Source: Marinomonas shanghaiensis
GTDB lineage: Bacteria; Pseudomonadota; Gammaproteobacteria; Pseudomonadales; Marinomonadaceae
DNA length: 64,000 nucleotides
NCBI RefSeq assembly: GCF_003259175.1
Contig: NZ_QGOK01000019.1
Coordinates: forward strand, 39,676 to 103,675
Reading direction: 5' to 3'
The notes under the pieces were generated by a model. It had not been told where the DNA came from. It worked only from the letters and a program-made list of their open reading frames with translations, and did not search any database. Made by a program: the position numbers and the translations under genes. This document shows, piece after piece, positions 46,587-56,817 of the stretch (position 1 is its first letter; every line of letters starts with the position of its first letter).

Positions 46587-47618
46587 TTACTTTTTCCATA
46601 GCTGCCTCTTTTTCTTGTCTATTTGGACAGTCTCTGAGGGTTTATTATGCATTTTTTTATAAATTGTATTACGTTCTTCACGAGGCGTGATGCCAAAAAA
46701 ACCTTTATAAGTAGTACTAAAATGGGGCGCAGAACCAAATCCGCAGGCCATTCCGACCTCAGTAATACTTTTGTCTGTCTGAATAATCAACTGTTTAGCG
46801 TGTTGCAAACGTAATTCTAGGTAATACCGTGACGGAACAATGTCCAAATTGCTTTTAAACAGCCGCTCTAAATGCCGTCTAGAGACACCAACATGGAAAG
46901 CAATGTCATCTGAAGACAAGGGCTCTTGAATATTGGCCTCCATCAGTTGTACCGCCTCTACTAGCTTTGGTTGTCCAGTTCCAATCCTAGCCTGCAAAGG
47001 GATTCTTTGCGGATCTTCGTGTGTGCGAATACGCTCACAAACAAACTGTTCTGAAATGCTACTCGCTAGAGACATACCATGCTGCTTACCAATCAAAAAA
47101 AGCATCATATCCATCGCGGCGGTGCCTCCGCTACAAGTATAACGATCTCGATCGACTTCAAAAAGGTGATTTGAAACAATCGTCTGTAGAAACTCATCAC
47201 GTAAATTCGCCAAACTACGCCAATGAATCGTTGCACGGTAACCATTTAGCAAGCCAGCTTTTGCTAATAAGTAACTTCCTGTACACACGCCTCCTAAAGC
47301 AACCCGTCTTTTAGCCTGTTTCTTTATCCAATTTTCTAAAGTCTCACTTTCGTTTTTTATCACAGGTGAGGCGCCACACACAAAAATGGCGTCCAAATCG
47401 CTCGGAGCATCACTTGTTAGATAGTCAGATACGGTTGTAACCCCCGTATTTGAAGGGGTTTGTTTTTCTTCATGACTAATAGTGCAGAAAGAATAAAGTT
47501 CTTTTCCTGTCACCCAGTTCGCCATGTGCAAGGTTTCAATGGCGGAAGAAAAACCTAACATAGAATAGTGCGGCAAAAGCAAAAAACCATATTTTAAGGG
47601 CTTTTTACTCGCCTGCAT
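46587..47618 (-). CDS. ArgR-like AraC-family regulator (GATase1/DJ-1 fusion)
   Basis: 343 residues from ATG 47618 (MQASKKPLKYGFLLLPHYSM). N-terminal DJ-1/PfpI-like ligand domain (about 10-190; ALGGVCTGSYLLAKAGLLNG is the nucleophile-elbow region) and a C-terminal AraC HTH pair (about 230-325; SDDIAFHVGVSRRHLERLFK, ITEVGMACGFGSAPHFSTTY). Pseudomonas ArgR has this architecture and its gene sits with the aot transporter, as here; there it responds to arginine. The rest of the frame up to 47795 is not needed. Confidence 0.85.
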   Translation of the reverse strand: MQASKKPLKYGFLLLPHYSMLGFSSAIETLHMANWVTGKELYSFCTISHEEKQTPSNTGVTTVSDYLTSDAPSDLDAIFVCGASPVIKNESETLENWIKKQAKRRVALGGVCTGSYLLAKAGLLNGYRATIHWRSLANLRDEFLQTIVSNHLFEVDRDRYTCSGGTAAMDMMLFLIGKQHGMSLASSISEQFVCERIRTHEDPQRIPLQARIGTGQPKLVEAVQLMEANIQEPLSSDDIAFHVGVSRRHLERLFKSNLDIVPSRYYLELRLQHAKQLIIQTDKSITEVGMACGFGSAPHFSTTYKGFFGITPREERNTIYKKMHNKPSETVQIDKKKRQLWKK

Positions 47619-47771
47619 GATTTCTCTTGATGCGAATTCAGTCTTGTACAAAATATTATCCTGCGAACTATAGACAAAAAAGGAGTTTATTTCGTTTAAA
47701 ATGGATAACAAAGGTTTTTTTCGTCTTGAGCAAGACTTTTTTAGCCCAATTAACCAGACATCATAACAATA

Positions 47772-47787
47772 TGTCGCAATTAGATAA
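47772..47787 (+). promoter_or_regulatory. Candidate ArgR half-site
   Basis: TGTCGC-N8-AA fits the half-site reported for the AraC-type ArgR of Pseudomonas aeruginosa. It lies in the 294-base gap between the divergent regulator gene and gdh2, about 140 bases before the gdh2 start. A second half-site 21 bases away is not evident. Confidence 0.45.
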
Positions 47788-47912
47788 GTTAACAACTATC
47801 AAAGGAGTGAATTTTTCATAATAATCTTATTCAGAGTCCGAACCTTGTACTTCCGTAAAACTGCATTACAACTAGCTTTAATTAAGAACACCACAACGAG
47901 GGATGAGTTCTA

Positions 47913-50900
47913 ATGACTGACCATAAAAAAAGCGAACTAATCGAACGCGTCGAAGTAGAAATAAACGAACACTTCAATGCGACCGAAGCCAACAACCTGA
48001 TTCAACTTGCCCACCTCTACTTTCAGGACTCTCTAACGGAAGATCTGGTCAATGAATCTATTGAGAACCTATATGGTACCATCGTCTGTTTGTGGGATTT
48101 TTTGCAACAACGCCCCATTAATCAGCCAAAAGTGCGCGTTTACAATCCAAATTATGAAGAGCACAGCTGGCAGTCGACTCATACTGTCATTGAAATTTTA
48201 ACAGACGACATGCCTTTCCTTGTGTCGTCTTTTAACATGGCACTCGTTCGCCTTGGCCACACCATTCATATGACCTCTCACCCAGTGGTGCCAGTTGAAC
48301 GTAATAAAAAAGGCGAACTACAAGGCATTAACCTTGAGTCTAAAACACATGAAGCCCTCATGCGGTTTGAAATCGACCGCTTATCCGACATTAATTTGCT
48401 GGATAAAATAAAAGAAGAACTGCTTAACAGCTTAGTCGATGTGAAGAAAACCGTCGCTGACTGGCCTACAATGAAAGCGCGATTGAATGACATCATCAAA
48501 GAGTCTGAACAATTAGCTCATTTAAAAGGCAATGAAGAACATCAGGAAATCCTAGATTTCTTACGTTGGGTAGAAAATGATCATTTCACCTTTATTGGCT
48601 TTCGTGCATACGATCTCGCCGTGGAAGACAATGAGACCCACCTTAAATTAGTCGAAGGGTCTGGTTTAGGGACGTTCCGCGACATCAACGATAAAAAAGT
48701 CAAACGCGATATTGTATTAGAAAACAATCTTGCCAAACTTGCCGTTGACAGCAATAACATTTTAATACTGACCAAATCTACGGCAGTATCAACCGTTCAT
48801 CGTCCGGTTCACCTTGACTACCTTGGTATTAAACGCTTCGATAAAAAAGGCAATGTCATTGGCGAATGGCGTTTCTTTGGTTTGTATTCATCTGCGGCTT
48901 ACATTGCACGCTTGCAAGACATTCCCTTACTGCGCAAAAAACTCAATGTCATTGTTGAAAAAGCCAATGTAGATCCAAACAGTCATAAAGGCAAAAATCT
49001 CAAGCACATTTTAAACAGCTACCCTCGTGATGAGATGTTACAAGCACCGGTCGACGAGCTGTTTGTCACGATCGAAAGCATTCTGGCCATTCAAGAACGT
49101 CGTCAATTGCGTGTTTTCCTGCGTAAAGATATTTACGGTCGCTTTTTGAATGCCTTGGTATACGTACCGAGAGACCGTTACAACACAGAATTGCGCATCA
49201 AAATGCAAGACATTCTAATGAACGCTTGCAATGGCACCAGTTCTGAATTCAATGTACAGTTCTCGCAGCTTGTTTTGGCTCGAGTCAACTTCACTATTCA
49301 GATAGCCGACCCTAGCCAGAGCCCAAGCATCGACGTAGAAGACATTCAACGTAAGATGCAAGACGCAATGAGTTCATGGGAAGACAAATTACTCAATGCG
49401 CTCCATAAGAGCCATGGTGAAGAAAATGGCAACCGCTTATTTAATGATTATGTAGCGTATTTGCCAGCGGCTTACAGGGAAGATTTTTCTCCAAATGCAG
49501 CAGTATTAGACATTGAGCGTTTAAGTCAATTAGCGGGTGAAGGCGACACGTCTACACATATTTACCGCCAAGTTGGACAGGCAAAAAATAATTACTTCTT
49601 CAAAGTCTATGGTGCAGGCACGACGCTAGTGCTATCTGATGTATTGCCTATCTTAGAATACATGGGATTACGGGTGCTAGAAGCCCGCCCTTACGAATTG
49701 GATCAAAACGGTGATGGCACGACCAACACATGGGTTGTGGAATTTGCCATCAGTGTGGATGCCGATGTAAATCTTGAGAAAAACACTCAACGCGAAGCAT
49801 TCCAAGACGCCTTTAACCAAGTCTTCCGTCGCCGTGTTGAAAACGACCGTTTTAACGCCCTTGTTCTTAGTGCATCCCTAACATGGCGCCAAGTCACCAT
49901 GCTACGCGCGCTAACCAAGTACTTGATGCAGTTACAAGTCCCTTTCTCTTTGCAATATATGCAACAGACGCTAGAGAAAAATGCGGGCATCGCTCGCTTA
50001 CTGGTACAACTTTTTGAACAACGCTTTGATCCGAGTCAAGAAGCAAAACGCGACGAAAAAGTGCAAAAACTACTGGAAAAAATTGATCTAGAATTGGATC
50101 AAGTTGCGAATTTGGATGAAGACCGCATTCTTAAGCACTACTTATCTGTGATTCAGGCCATGTTGCGCACCAACTTTTATCAAGCTGGCGCAGAAGGTGA
50201 AATCAAAGACTATGTGTCTTTCAAACTGGATCCATCATTAATTCCAGCCGTTCCTCTACCACGCCCGAAATTCGAAATTTTCGTCTATGCGCCGTGGGTC
50301 GAAGGTATCCACATGCGTGGTGGTAAAGTAGCTCGTGGCGGTCTGCGCTGGTCTGATCGTATGGAAGACTTCCGTACAGAAGTACTTGGCCTCGTCAAGG
50401 CGCAAATGGTGAAAAACGCGGTTATCGTTCCTTCTGGTGCTAAGGGTGGCTTCGTTGCCAAGCAACTGAAAAAGAACGCTTCCCGTGAAGAAGTTCAGGC
50501 AGAAGTTGTCCACTGCTACACCACGTTTATCAGTGGTTTACTAGACATTACTGACAACCTAATCAAGAACGAAGTGGTGCCCCCATTATCTGTGCTTCGT
50601 TACGACGAAGACGACCCATACTTGGTTGTGGCGGCAGATAAAGGCACAGCGACCTTCTCAGACTTAGCAAACAGTATTTCGGCGAAATATGGCTTCTGGC
50701 TAGGCGATGCTTTTGCTTCAGGTGGTTCAAACGGTTACGACCACAAGAAAATGGGCATCACCGCACGTGGCGCTTGGGAATCGGTGAAACGTCAGTTCAA
50801 AGAGATTGGCATTAACTGCCAAACAACAGACTTCACCGCAGTGGGCATTGGCGACATGGCTGGCGACGTATTTGGTAACGGCATGCTGTTGTCTAAACAC

Positions 50901-52730
50901 ATTCAGTTGGTTGCTGCTTTTAACCACATGCACATTTTCATCGACCCAACACCTGATGCAGCCACCTCTTTCGTGGAACGTGAGCGCATGTTCAAGCTAC
51001 CTCGCTCTTCTTGGGAAGATTACAATAAAGACCTTATTTCGAAAGGCGGTGGTATCTTTAATCGCTCTGCGAAATCCATTCCTATTAATGCTGACATTCG
51101 TAAAGCGCTGGGCATTGAAGGCAATGTTAAATCCATGGCACCCACCGATCTTATCAACGCCATTTTAAAAGCGCCGGTCGACTTACTTTGGAACGGCGGC
51201 ATCGGCACTTACGTAAAATCAGAAACAGAGTCTCATGCAGATGTTGGAGACAGCGCAAATAACGGACTGCGCGTAAATGGTAAAGAACTGCGCTGCAAAA
51301 TTGTTGCAGAGGGCGGTAACTTAGGATTAACACAGTTAGGTCGAATTGAGTTTGCGCAAAAAGGCGGCTTGATCAGTACCGATGCGATTGACAACTCAGC
51401 AGGGGTAGACAGCTCGGATCATGAAGTCAACATCAAGATCCTGTTAAACCGTGTCGTTGAAAGCGGTGACTTAACCGAAAAACAACGTAACAGCCTATTG
51501 GCAGAGATGACCGATGAAGTCGGTAACCTCGTGTTACGCCATAACCGCGGTCAAAGCCATCTATTGTCTTTAGCCAATGCGCAGGCACCAGAACGCTTGG
51601 CCGATCACTGGCGTTTGATTCAATCTTTGGTACGCGAAGGTCGCCTAAACCGCGAGATTGAATATTTGCCAAGTGACGCACAGATCAAAAAACGTCTAAA
51701 CAAAGGACAAGGCTTAACACGCCCTGAAATTTCTGTACTGCTGGCTTATTCAAAAATTAAGCTCTCTGAGCAATTGGTCGAAGATGGCATTGGCGAAGAT
51801 GTGGATTTGACAACGCAGATCAACGAATACTTCCCAACCCAGTTGACCAAGCATTTTGGCGGACAAATGGCGTCGCACCCACTGATTCAAGAAATCATTG
51901 CGGGGCATGTAACCAACAATCTTGGCAATCGCATGGGACCCACCTTTAGCACCTACATGCAAGAGGAAACCAGCGCGTCGTCTTTGAATGTGGTTCGCGC
52001 CTACATGGCAGCAGAAGATATTTTTGGTATCCCTGCACTATGGGACGCCGTCAATAGTTTGGACTTTACCGTCGAAAACTCGGTTTTAAACGGCTTACTG
52101 ATTCGGATTCAAGGACTACTAGAGCGAGCGACGCTTTGGCTATTGCGCAACACTCGCGAAAGTTTGTCCATCCAACGCTTGAAAGACGCTTACAAACCGG
52201 GTGTGGAAGTCATTAGAGCCAATATGCAGGCCATTTTGACAGAATCCAGCCAAGCGCATTTGGCTGACATTACGACGCGTCTTGTCGAACACAATATCCC
52301 AGTCGAGATAGCAGAGAGATTATCGTCTCTTCACTACCTCTTCTATGGACTAGACATTATTCGTGTCGCGGCAAACACCGAAACCGAAGTGCTGGATGTT
52401 GCTCAAACTTACTTTGCCCTTGAAATGGACCTAGAGTTGCATTGGTTGCGTCACAAAGTCAGTGAATTATCCGCCGATGATGTGTGGCAACGTCGTGCAA
52501 AAGGCGGGCTTGGCGATGAAATTGATAACAGCCTACGAACGCTCACCCAAGAAGTCATTCAATCCAGTGCGGACATTAAGAAACTGGAGCAACGTCTGAC
52601 GCATTGGCGTGAATCAAACAATGACAGTATCAAGCATTACCGTGCCACTTTTAGCGAAATTAAAACCGAAAGTGAATTCACACTTGCGATGATCACTGTT
52701 GCTATTCGTGAGTTGAGAAATCTGATATAA
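47913..52730 (+). CDS. gdh2: NAD-specific glutamate dehydrogenase, large (180-kDa) class
   Basis: Catabolic enzyme that oxidises glutamate to 2-oxoglutarate and ammonia with NAD+. 1605 residues, the length of the L-GDH180 class (also called GdhB in Pseudomonas). N-terminal ACT-like regulatory region; catalytic core about residues 700-1200, with GGLRWSDRMEDFRTEVLGLV, NAVIVPSGAKGGFVAKQL, and TDFTAVGIGDMAGDVFGNGM, the glycine-rich NAD site. A long C-terminal region follows. GAGG lies before the ATG. It sits between argR and astC, fitting disposal of glutamate made from arginine. Confidence 0.97.
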   Translation: MTDHKKSELIERVEVEINEHFNATEANNLIQLAHLYFQDSLTEDLVNESIENLYGTIVCLWDFLQQRPINQPKVRVYNPNYEEHSWQSTHTVIEILTDDMPFLVSSFNMALVRLGHTIHMTSHPVVPVERNKKGELQGINLESKTHEALMRFEIDRLSDINLLDKIKEELLNSLVDVKKTVADWPTMKARLNDIIKESEQLAHLKGNEEHQEILDFLRWVENDHFTFIGFRAYDLAVEDNETHLKLVEGSGLGTFRDINDKKVKRDIVLENNLAKLAVDSNNILILTKSTAVSTVHRPVHLDYLGIKRFDKKGNVIGEWRFFGLYSSAAYIARLQDIPLLRKKLNVIVEKANVDPNSHKGKNLKHILNSYPRDEMLQAPVDELFVTIESILAIQERRQLRVFLRKDIYGRFLNALVYVPRDRYNTELRIKMQDILMNACNGTSSEFNVQFSQLVLARVNFTIQIADPSQSPSIDVEDIQRKMQDAMSSWEDKLLNALHKSHGEENGNRLFNDYVAYLPAAYREDFSPNAAVLDIERLSQLAGEGDTSTHIYRQVGQAKNNYFFKVYGAGTTLVLSDVLPILEYMGLRVLEARPYELDQNGDGTTNTWVVEFAISVDADVNLEKNTQREAFQDAFNQVFRRRVENDRFNALVLSASLTWRQVTMLRALTKYLMQLQVPFSLQYMQQTLEKNAGIARLLVQLFEQRFDPSQEAKRDEKVQKLLEKIDLELDQVANLDEDRILKHYLSVIQAMLRTNFYQAGAEGEIKDYVSFKLDPSLIPAVPLPRPKFEIFVYAPWVEGIHMRGGKVARGGLRWSDRMEDFRTEVLGLVKAQMVKNAVIVPSGAKGGFVAKQLKKNASREEVQAEVVHCYTTFISGLLDITDNLIKNEVVPPLSVLRYDEDDPYLVVAADKGTATFSDLANSISAKYGFWLGDAFASGGSNGYDHKKMGITARGAWESVKRQFKEIGINCQTTDFTAVGIGDMAGDVFGNGMLLSKHIQLVAAFNHMHIFIDPTPDAATSFVERERMFKLPRSSWEDYNKDLISKGGGIFNRSAKSIPINADIRKALGIEGNVKSMAPTDLINAILKAPVDLLWNGGIGTYVKSETESHADVGDSANNGLRVNGKELRCKIVAEGGNLGLTQLGRIEFAQKGGLISTDAIDNSAGVDSSDHEVNIKILLNRVVESGDLTEKQRNSLLAEMTDEVGNLVLRHNRGQSHLLSLANAQAPERLADHWRLIQSLVREGRLNREIEYLPSDAQIKKRLNKGQGLTRPEISVLLAYSKIKLSEQLVEDGIGEDVDLTTQINEYFPTQLTKHFGGQMASHPLIQEIIAGHVTNNLGNRMGPTFSTYMQEETSASSLNVVRAYMAAEDIFGIPALWDAVNSLDFTVENSVLNGLLIRIQGLLERATLWLLRNTRESLSIQRLKDAYKPGVEVIRANMQAILTESSQAHLADITTRLVEHNIPVEIAERLSSLHYLFYGLDIIRVAANTETEVLDVAQTYFALEMDLELHWLRHKVSELSADDVWQRRAKGGLGDEIDNSLRTLTQEVIQSSADIKKLEQRLTHWRESNNDSIKHYRATFSEIKTESEFTLAMITVAIRELRNLI

Positions 52731-52736
52731 ACCAAA

Positions 52737-52766
52737 AGGTGGCCGTCATTGCGGCCACCTATTTTT
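52737..52766 (+). terminator. Terminator of gdh2
   Basis: AGGTGGCC and GGCCACCT pair across an 8-base loop, followed by ATTTTT, seven bases after the gdh2 stop. The astC start is 19 bases beyond. Confidence 0.87.
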
Positions 52767-52784
52767 AAGAGGCCTTTTTTTAAG

Positions 52785-54020
52785 ATGGATAGAAAAGTGA
52801 CAGAACAAGTAACGAGAGCAACCTTTGACGAAGTAATGGTTCCCAACTACGCACCTTCTGCAATTATTCCGGTGCGCGGTGAAGGCTCTCGCGTATGGGA
52901 CAAAGAAGGCAAAGAATACATCGATTTTGCAGGTGGCATTGCCGTGACCGCACTGGGTCATTCCAATCCTAAACTGGTCGAGGTTATGCGTGAGCAAGCT
53001 GGACAAATTTGGCATTTATCCAATGTCATGACCAACGAGCCAGCCCTACGATTGGCGAAAAAATTGACCGAAAAAACCTTTGCTGACCGAGTCTTCTTTG
53101 CGAACAGTGGCGCTGAAGCCAACGAAGCTGCGTTCAAATTGGCTCGTCGTTATGCGTTTGATCATTTTGGTCCAGAAAAACACGAAATTATTGCTTTTTA
53201 TAAATCCTTCCATGGCCGTACCTTGTTTACCGTTTCTGTCGGTGGTCAAGCCAAGTACAAAGAAGGCTTTGAGCCAACACCTGGTGGTATTAAGCACTGC
53301 GATTACAACAATATCGAACAATTAAAAGCCATTATTAGTGACAAAACCTGCGCGGTTGTGATGGAGCCAATTCAAGGCGAAGGCGGAATCATTCCCGCTG
53401 ATATTGAATTTGCTAAACAAGTTCGCGAGTTATGTGATCAATACAATGCTTTATTGGTTTACGACGAGGTTCAATCCGGTGTTGGTCGTACTGGCACTTT
53501 ATATGCCTACGAGCAACTCGGTGTGACACCTGACGTGCTGACCACAGCGAAAGCACTTGGCAACGGTTTCCCAGTTGGCGCGATGTTAGCCACAGAAAAA
53601 GCGGCCAAGAGCCTCGCTTTCGGTACTCATGGCAGCACTTATGGCGGCAACCCAATGGCTTGTGCTATTGCCGAGGCAGTAATTGATATTATTGATACAC
53701 CAGAAGTGCTAGGCGGTGTTGCAAAACGTCATGACCTATTTTTTGATGGCCTAAAAGCCATTAACGAGAAGTACCACGTTTTTAAAGACATTCGCGGTAT
53801 GGGTCTTTTAATGGGGGCAGAAGTCATTGACAGTCTAGCAGGCAAAGCGGGGGAGATTGTCAAAGCCGCAGCTGAAGAAGGCTTATTTGTGCTTGTTGCT
53901 GGCCCTAACGTATTGCGTTTAGCACCATCGTTGATCATCACCGAACAAGACATAGCTGACGGACTTGCTCGTCTTGATAAAGCCATTGCGACTGTGATTG
54001 CGAATAATCAAGCGGCGTAA
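52785..54020 (+). CDS. astC: Succinylornithine/acetylornithine transaminase (AstC/ArgD family)
   Basis: PLP class III aminotransferase acting on N2-succinylornithine in the AST arginine pathway, possibly also acetylornithine. About 411 residues; [20 protein letters not shown] and [20 protein letters not shown] are nearly identical to E. coli AstC in pattern. Schiff-base lysine in [24 protein letters not shown] and [11 protein letters not shown] present. Start: ATG 52785, or GTG 52797 ([12 protein letters not shown]) which fits AstC length and has GGA upstream. It is directly after gdh2. Confidence 0.92.
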   Translation: MDRKVTEQVTRATFDEVMVPNYAPSAIIPVRGEGSRVWDKEGKEYIDFAGGIAVTALGHSNPKLVEVMREQAGQIWHLSNVMTNEPALRLAKKLTEKTFADRVFFANSGAEANEAAFKLARRYAFDHFGPEKHEIIAFYKSFHGRTLFTVSVGGQAKYKEGFEPTPGGIKHCDYNNIEQLKAIISDKTCAVVMEPIQGEGGIIPADIEFAKQVRELCDQYNALLVYDEVQSGVGRTGTLYAYEQLGVTPDVLTTAKALGNGFPVGAMLATEKAAKSLAFGTHGSTYGGNPMACAIAEAVIDIIDTPEVLGGVAKRHDLFFDGLKAINEKYHVFKDIRGMGLLMGAEVIDSLAGKAGEIVKAAAEEGLFVLVAGPNVLRLAPSLIITEQDIADGLARLDKAIATVIANNQAA

Positions 54021-54047
54021 GCAAGCTTGTGGTAAAAAGCATCAATA

Positions 54048-54069
54048 AATCGGGCTTCGGCCCGATTTT
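54048..54069 (+). terminator. Terminator of astC
   Basis: AAATCGGGC-TTCG-GCCCGATTT, 9-base stem and stable tetraloop, followed by TTATTT. It abuts the 3' end of the convergent PhzF-like gene. Confidence 0.92.
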
Positions 54070-54935
54070 TATTTGTCTAGGCAAACAGAAATTAATTTAC
54101 TGAATGTGCCTTCCCCGCCAACCTGAACCTGCCTTACCTCTTCTTCCTGTAGGGTAAGTTTCGTCATTATACGCGACGACATTTTCATTGCTCGCCCCTG
54201 TTCAAAAACAGACTGTTCATAACCTAAATATCGATTCAAATAGCAAGCCAGCGCTCCACTCGAACTGCCTGTAGCCGATTCTTCTGGGATACCAACCAAA
54301 GGCGCAAAGTTTCGACAACTGGCGGTATAGGACGAATTGGGAGGGTTCATTTCAAAAACATGAAAGCCAACACACCGCTGCTGTTGACAAAAACGCGCTA
54401 TTGAATCCAAGTCCACCACGAGGCGATCCAACGCGCCATAGGGCACTGGAATTATTACGTCTACCAAACCTGTAGAGAGAGCCTGAATAGGCAAACCTAA
54501 CTGAACAATAAGCCTTGATTCAATTCCAAGCATCGGCGCAATGTCTTCTGCATAAAACTCTGTAGACCAAATTGGCAAACCTTGGCTCATGAAAACATCA
54601 CCATTTGATGCGACCTCAACATCCAGCACACCAGCTTTGGTTTCCTGTTGATAACAACCCGCATGAATATGCGTCAGGTGATGCAACAACCAAAAAGCAC
54701 TTAATGTAGCGTGGCCACAAAAATCGACTTCTACCGTTGGGGTGAAAAAAGACAACTGGAAGTCCGCTTTATCACTTTGGTTAACAAAAGCGGTTTCTGA
54801 CACACCCACTTGCTTCGCGATAGATTGCTTCTGAAAATCCGTTAACGTATCGGCCTGCAACACCACACCCGCTAAGTTACCACCCTGCCCTGATATTGAA
54901 AAAGCTTGAATCAGATACACATCAACTTGCGTCAT
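54069..54935 (-). CDS. PhzF-family isomerase-like protein
   Basis: 288 residues with the two-fold diaminopimelate-epimerase-like fold. FSISGQGGNLAGVVL near the N-terminus, VSETAFV with the catalytic Glu (about residue 47), and SFFTPTVEVDFCGHATLSAF. The second half has EESATGSSSGALACYLNRYL. Members isomerise trans-2,3-dihydro-3-hydroxyanthranilate in phenazine producers; most others have unknown substrates. No phenazine genes here. Confidence 0.92.
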   Translation of the reverse strand: MTQVDVYLIQAFSISGQGGNLAGVVLQADTLTDFQKQSIAKQVGVSETAFVNQSDKADFQLSFFTPTVEVDFCGHATLSAFWLLHHLTHIHAGCYQQETKAGVLDVEVASNGDVFMSQGLPIWSTEFYAEDIAPMLGIESRLIVQLGLPIQALSTGLVDVIIPVPYGALDRLVVDLDSIARFCQQQRCVGFHVFEMNPPNSSYTASCRNFAPLVGIPEESATGSSSGALACYLNRYLGYEQSVFEQGRAMKMSSRIMTKLTLQEEEVRQVQVGGEGTFSKLISVCLDK

Positions 54936-55149
54936 GAAACCTTCCTATTGCCGTAATTCCATAGTCTAACAGACGGTTTTACCCAAAATGCGCTCACCAT
55001 TGACCAATTATCGTCTTTTTTGCCAATTCATAATGAGCTGTTTGATTGTGATTATCACTTGAGTGGTTTAAGCTCCGCTAAGTGCCATTAACAACTTAGC
55101 GTAAATCAATGGCTTATGGATCATTCAACTGATGTAGAGAAACTAAACC

Positions 55150-56442
55150 GTGTTTCATTCTTTCTTCCCCAAACCCAAGCTCTTTTTCCTTAGTTTTGCA
55201 TTGTGGGCACTCGTTTGTGTGATTGGCTGGTATGCAAAAGTCCAAGACCTAGGCAATGTATTAAGCCTTGGCTCACTATTTGGCATTTACTTTCCAGAGG
55301 CCTTAGCCGAAGGTGCTGACGCGGCTGCTCAAGCCGCTTTCCAAAGCGCACAAAGCACAGCATTTGATGTCTGGTTATACCAATACATGGCGGTTTGTTA
55401 TGGACTGTTTATTGGTGGATGGGTGGTATATGGCGGCCAAAAGTGGGCAAAATGGTCTGTCGTTGGTTCGGGATTAATCGTTTTCATCACGTGGTTTCAA
55501 GTCCAAGTAAGCGTGATGTTAAATGAGTGGTATGGTAGTTTTTATGACCTTATTCAAAAAGCGTTAGCCGAACCCAATAGTATCCTGTTATCTGACTACT
55601 ATGCTGAACTTTCCACTGTTGCGGTAATCATCATGGTCGCCATCACAGTATCTGTTCTGAGCAACTTCTTTGTCAGTCATTATGTATTTCGCTGGCGCAC
55701 AGCCATGACAAGCTACTACACATCCAAATGGGATAAAGTACGTCATATAGAGGGTGCCTCACAACGTATTCAAGAAGACACTATGCGTTTCGCCTCAATT
55801 GTAGAGGGATTAGGGGTCAGCCTATTACGCTCTGTTATGACACTCATCGCATTTTTGCCGATTTTATGGGGACTTTCTGGATATGTTAAAACGCTACCGT
55901 TGATTGGCGAGGTTCCTCAGGCTTTAGTATTTACCGCAATTGTATGGTCTATTTTCGGCACCTTACTGTTGGCTTTGGCCGGGATAAAACTTCCAGGGTT
56001 GGAATTTAAAAATCAGCGCGTTGAAGCTGCTTACCGAAAAGAATTGGTCTACGGTGAAGATTACCATGACAGAGCAACCCCAATCAGTCTCAATGAGCTA
56101 TTTGAAAATGTGCGTAAAAACTACTTCCGTCTTTACACCAATTATCTGTATTTCAACGTGGTACGTTATGGCTATTTAAACGTCGGTCAATTTGTACCAT
56201 TGATTGTTCTCGCGCCATCTATTATTGCTGGCGCTTTTACACTCGGTATCATGCAGAGAGTATTAAACGCCTTTAACCAAGTGGAAAACTCTTTTCAATA
56301 CCTGATTAATTCTTGGACAACCATCGTAGAGTTGCTATCTATCTACAAACGTCTAAAAGCCTTTGAAGCCGCTATTGATAACCAACCATTACCAGAAGAA
56401 GACAGTCGTTACTTAGAGACGCACAACACACCTTCTGAGTAG
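55150..56442 (+). CDS. SbmA/BacA-like peptide transporter
   Basis: 430-residue inner-membrane protein with about seven TM helices. Family stretches: LNEWYGSFYDLIQKALAE, YVFRWRTAMTSYYTSKWDKV, EGASQRIQEDTMRFASIVEG, and FNQVENSFQYLINSWTTIVE. Slightly longer than E. coli SbmA (406). By family it imports peptides, including antimicrobial peptides, using the proton gradient. Start is GTG at 55150 with a weak ribosome site; 214 bases of upstream gap hold its promoter, in which I see no clear motif. Confidence 0.9.
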   Translation: MFHSFFPKPKLFFLSFALWALVCVIGWYAKVQDLGNVLSLGSLFGIYFPEALAEGADAAAQAAFQSAQSTAFDVWLYQYMAVCYGLFIGGWVVYGGQKWAKWSVVGSGLIVFITWFQVQVSVMLNEWYGSFYDLIQKALAEPNSILLSDYYAELSTVAVIIMVAITVSVLSNFFVSHYVFRWRTAMTSYYTSKWDKVRHIEGASQRIQEDTMRFASIVEGLGVSLLRSVMTLIAFLPILWGLSGYVKTLPLIGEVPQALVFTAIVWSIFGTLLLALAGIKLPGLEFKNQRVEAAYRKELVYGEDYHDRATPISLNELFENVRKNYFRLYTNYLYFNVVRYGYLNVGQFVPLIVLAPSIIAGAFTLGIMQRVLNAFNQVENSFQYLINSWTTIVELLSIYKRLKAFEAAIDNQPLPEEDSRYLETHNTPSE

Positions 56443-56457
56443 TTTTTTACTTTTCAC

Positions 56458-56487
56458 AAAAAAGCCCCTTAGATAAGGGGCTTTTTT
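56458..56487. terminator. Bidirectional terminator after the SbmA-like gene
   Basis: AAAAAAGCCCCTTA-GA-TAAGGGGCTTTTTT, perfect 14-base stem, T-runs on both strands. The next gene is convergent. Confidence 0.95.
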
Positions 56488-56511
56488 GCAAGTGCTTGTT
56501 GAAACAACAAC

Positions 56512-56721
56512 TCAGACGTTTATATTAATATTCTGACCGAGATTATCGGTTGTGGAATGAGACCCACTGCTGGCGGCAGGGGTTACATTTCTTGTCGCTT
56601 GCGCCAATAGCGCCAAATCCTGTTCTGCTTTTTGCTGTTGAGCAGCTTTGGCTAAATTTGCGCTATATACTTCACTGGCATAATCCATCGCAGGACTACT
56701 CACACCATTAATACTTGGCAT
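56512..56721 (-). CDS. Small protein with NININV C-terminus
   Basis: 69 residues from ATG 56721 (MPSINGVSSPAMDYASEVYS), preceded by AGGAGG seven bases upstream, which strongly supports translation. Alanine/glutamine-rich amphipathic helix (about 15-40: NLAKAAQQQKAEQDLALLAQ), then a polar tail ending DNLGQNININV. The ending resembles the putative motility proteins of the YjfB type, which is only a pattern match. No signal peptide. Confidence 0.7.
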   Translation of the reverse strand: MPSINGVSSPAMDYASEVYSANLAKAAQQQKAEQDLALLAQATRNVTPAASSGSHSTTDNLGQNININV

Positions 56722-56817
56722 TTTTCCTCCTATCATTCTTTAAACCAATCACTAAATTGTAGCGGCAAATTGGTTAATTTACGAACATCTTTTTTGTAAA
56801 AAAGATCAAGGTAATGA

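Noticed and set aside
47771..47821. 16-codon frame (ATG to TAA) upstream of gdh2 as a leader peptide
   Set aside because: It lacks a ribosome site, and has no arginine or other telling codons and no attenuator after it. The TGTCGC motif explains the stretch better.
52785..54020. 4-aminobutyrate aminotransferase (GabT)
   Set aside because: The N-terminal and active-site segments follow AstC/ArgD, and it stands beside glutamate dehydrogenase and an arginine regulator, so AstC fits better.
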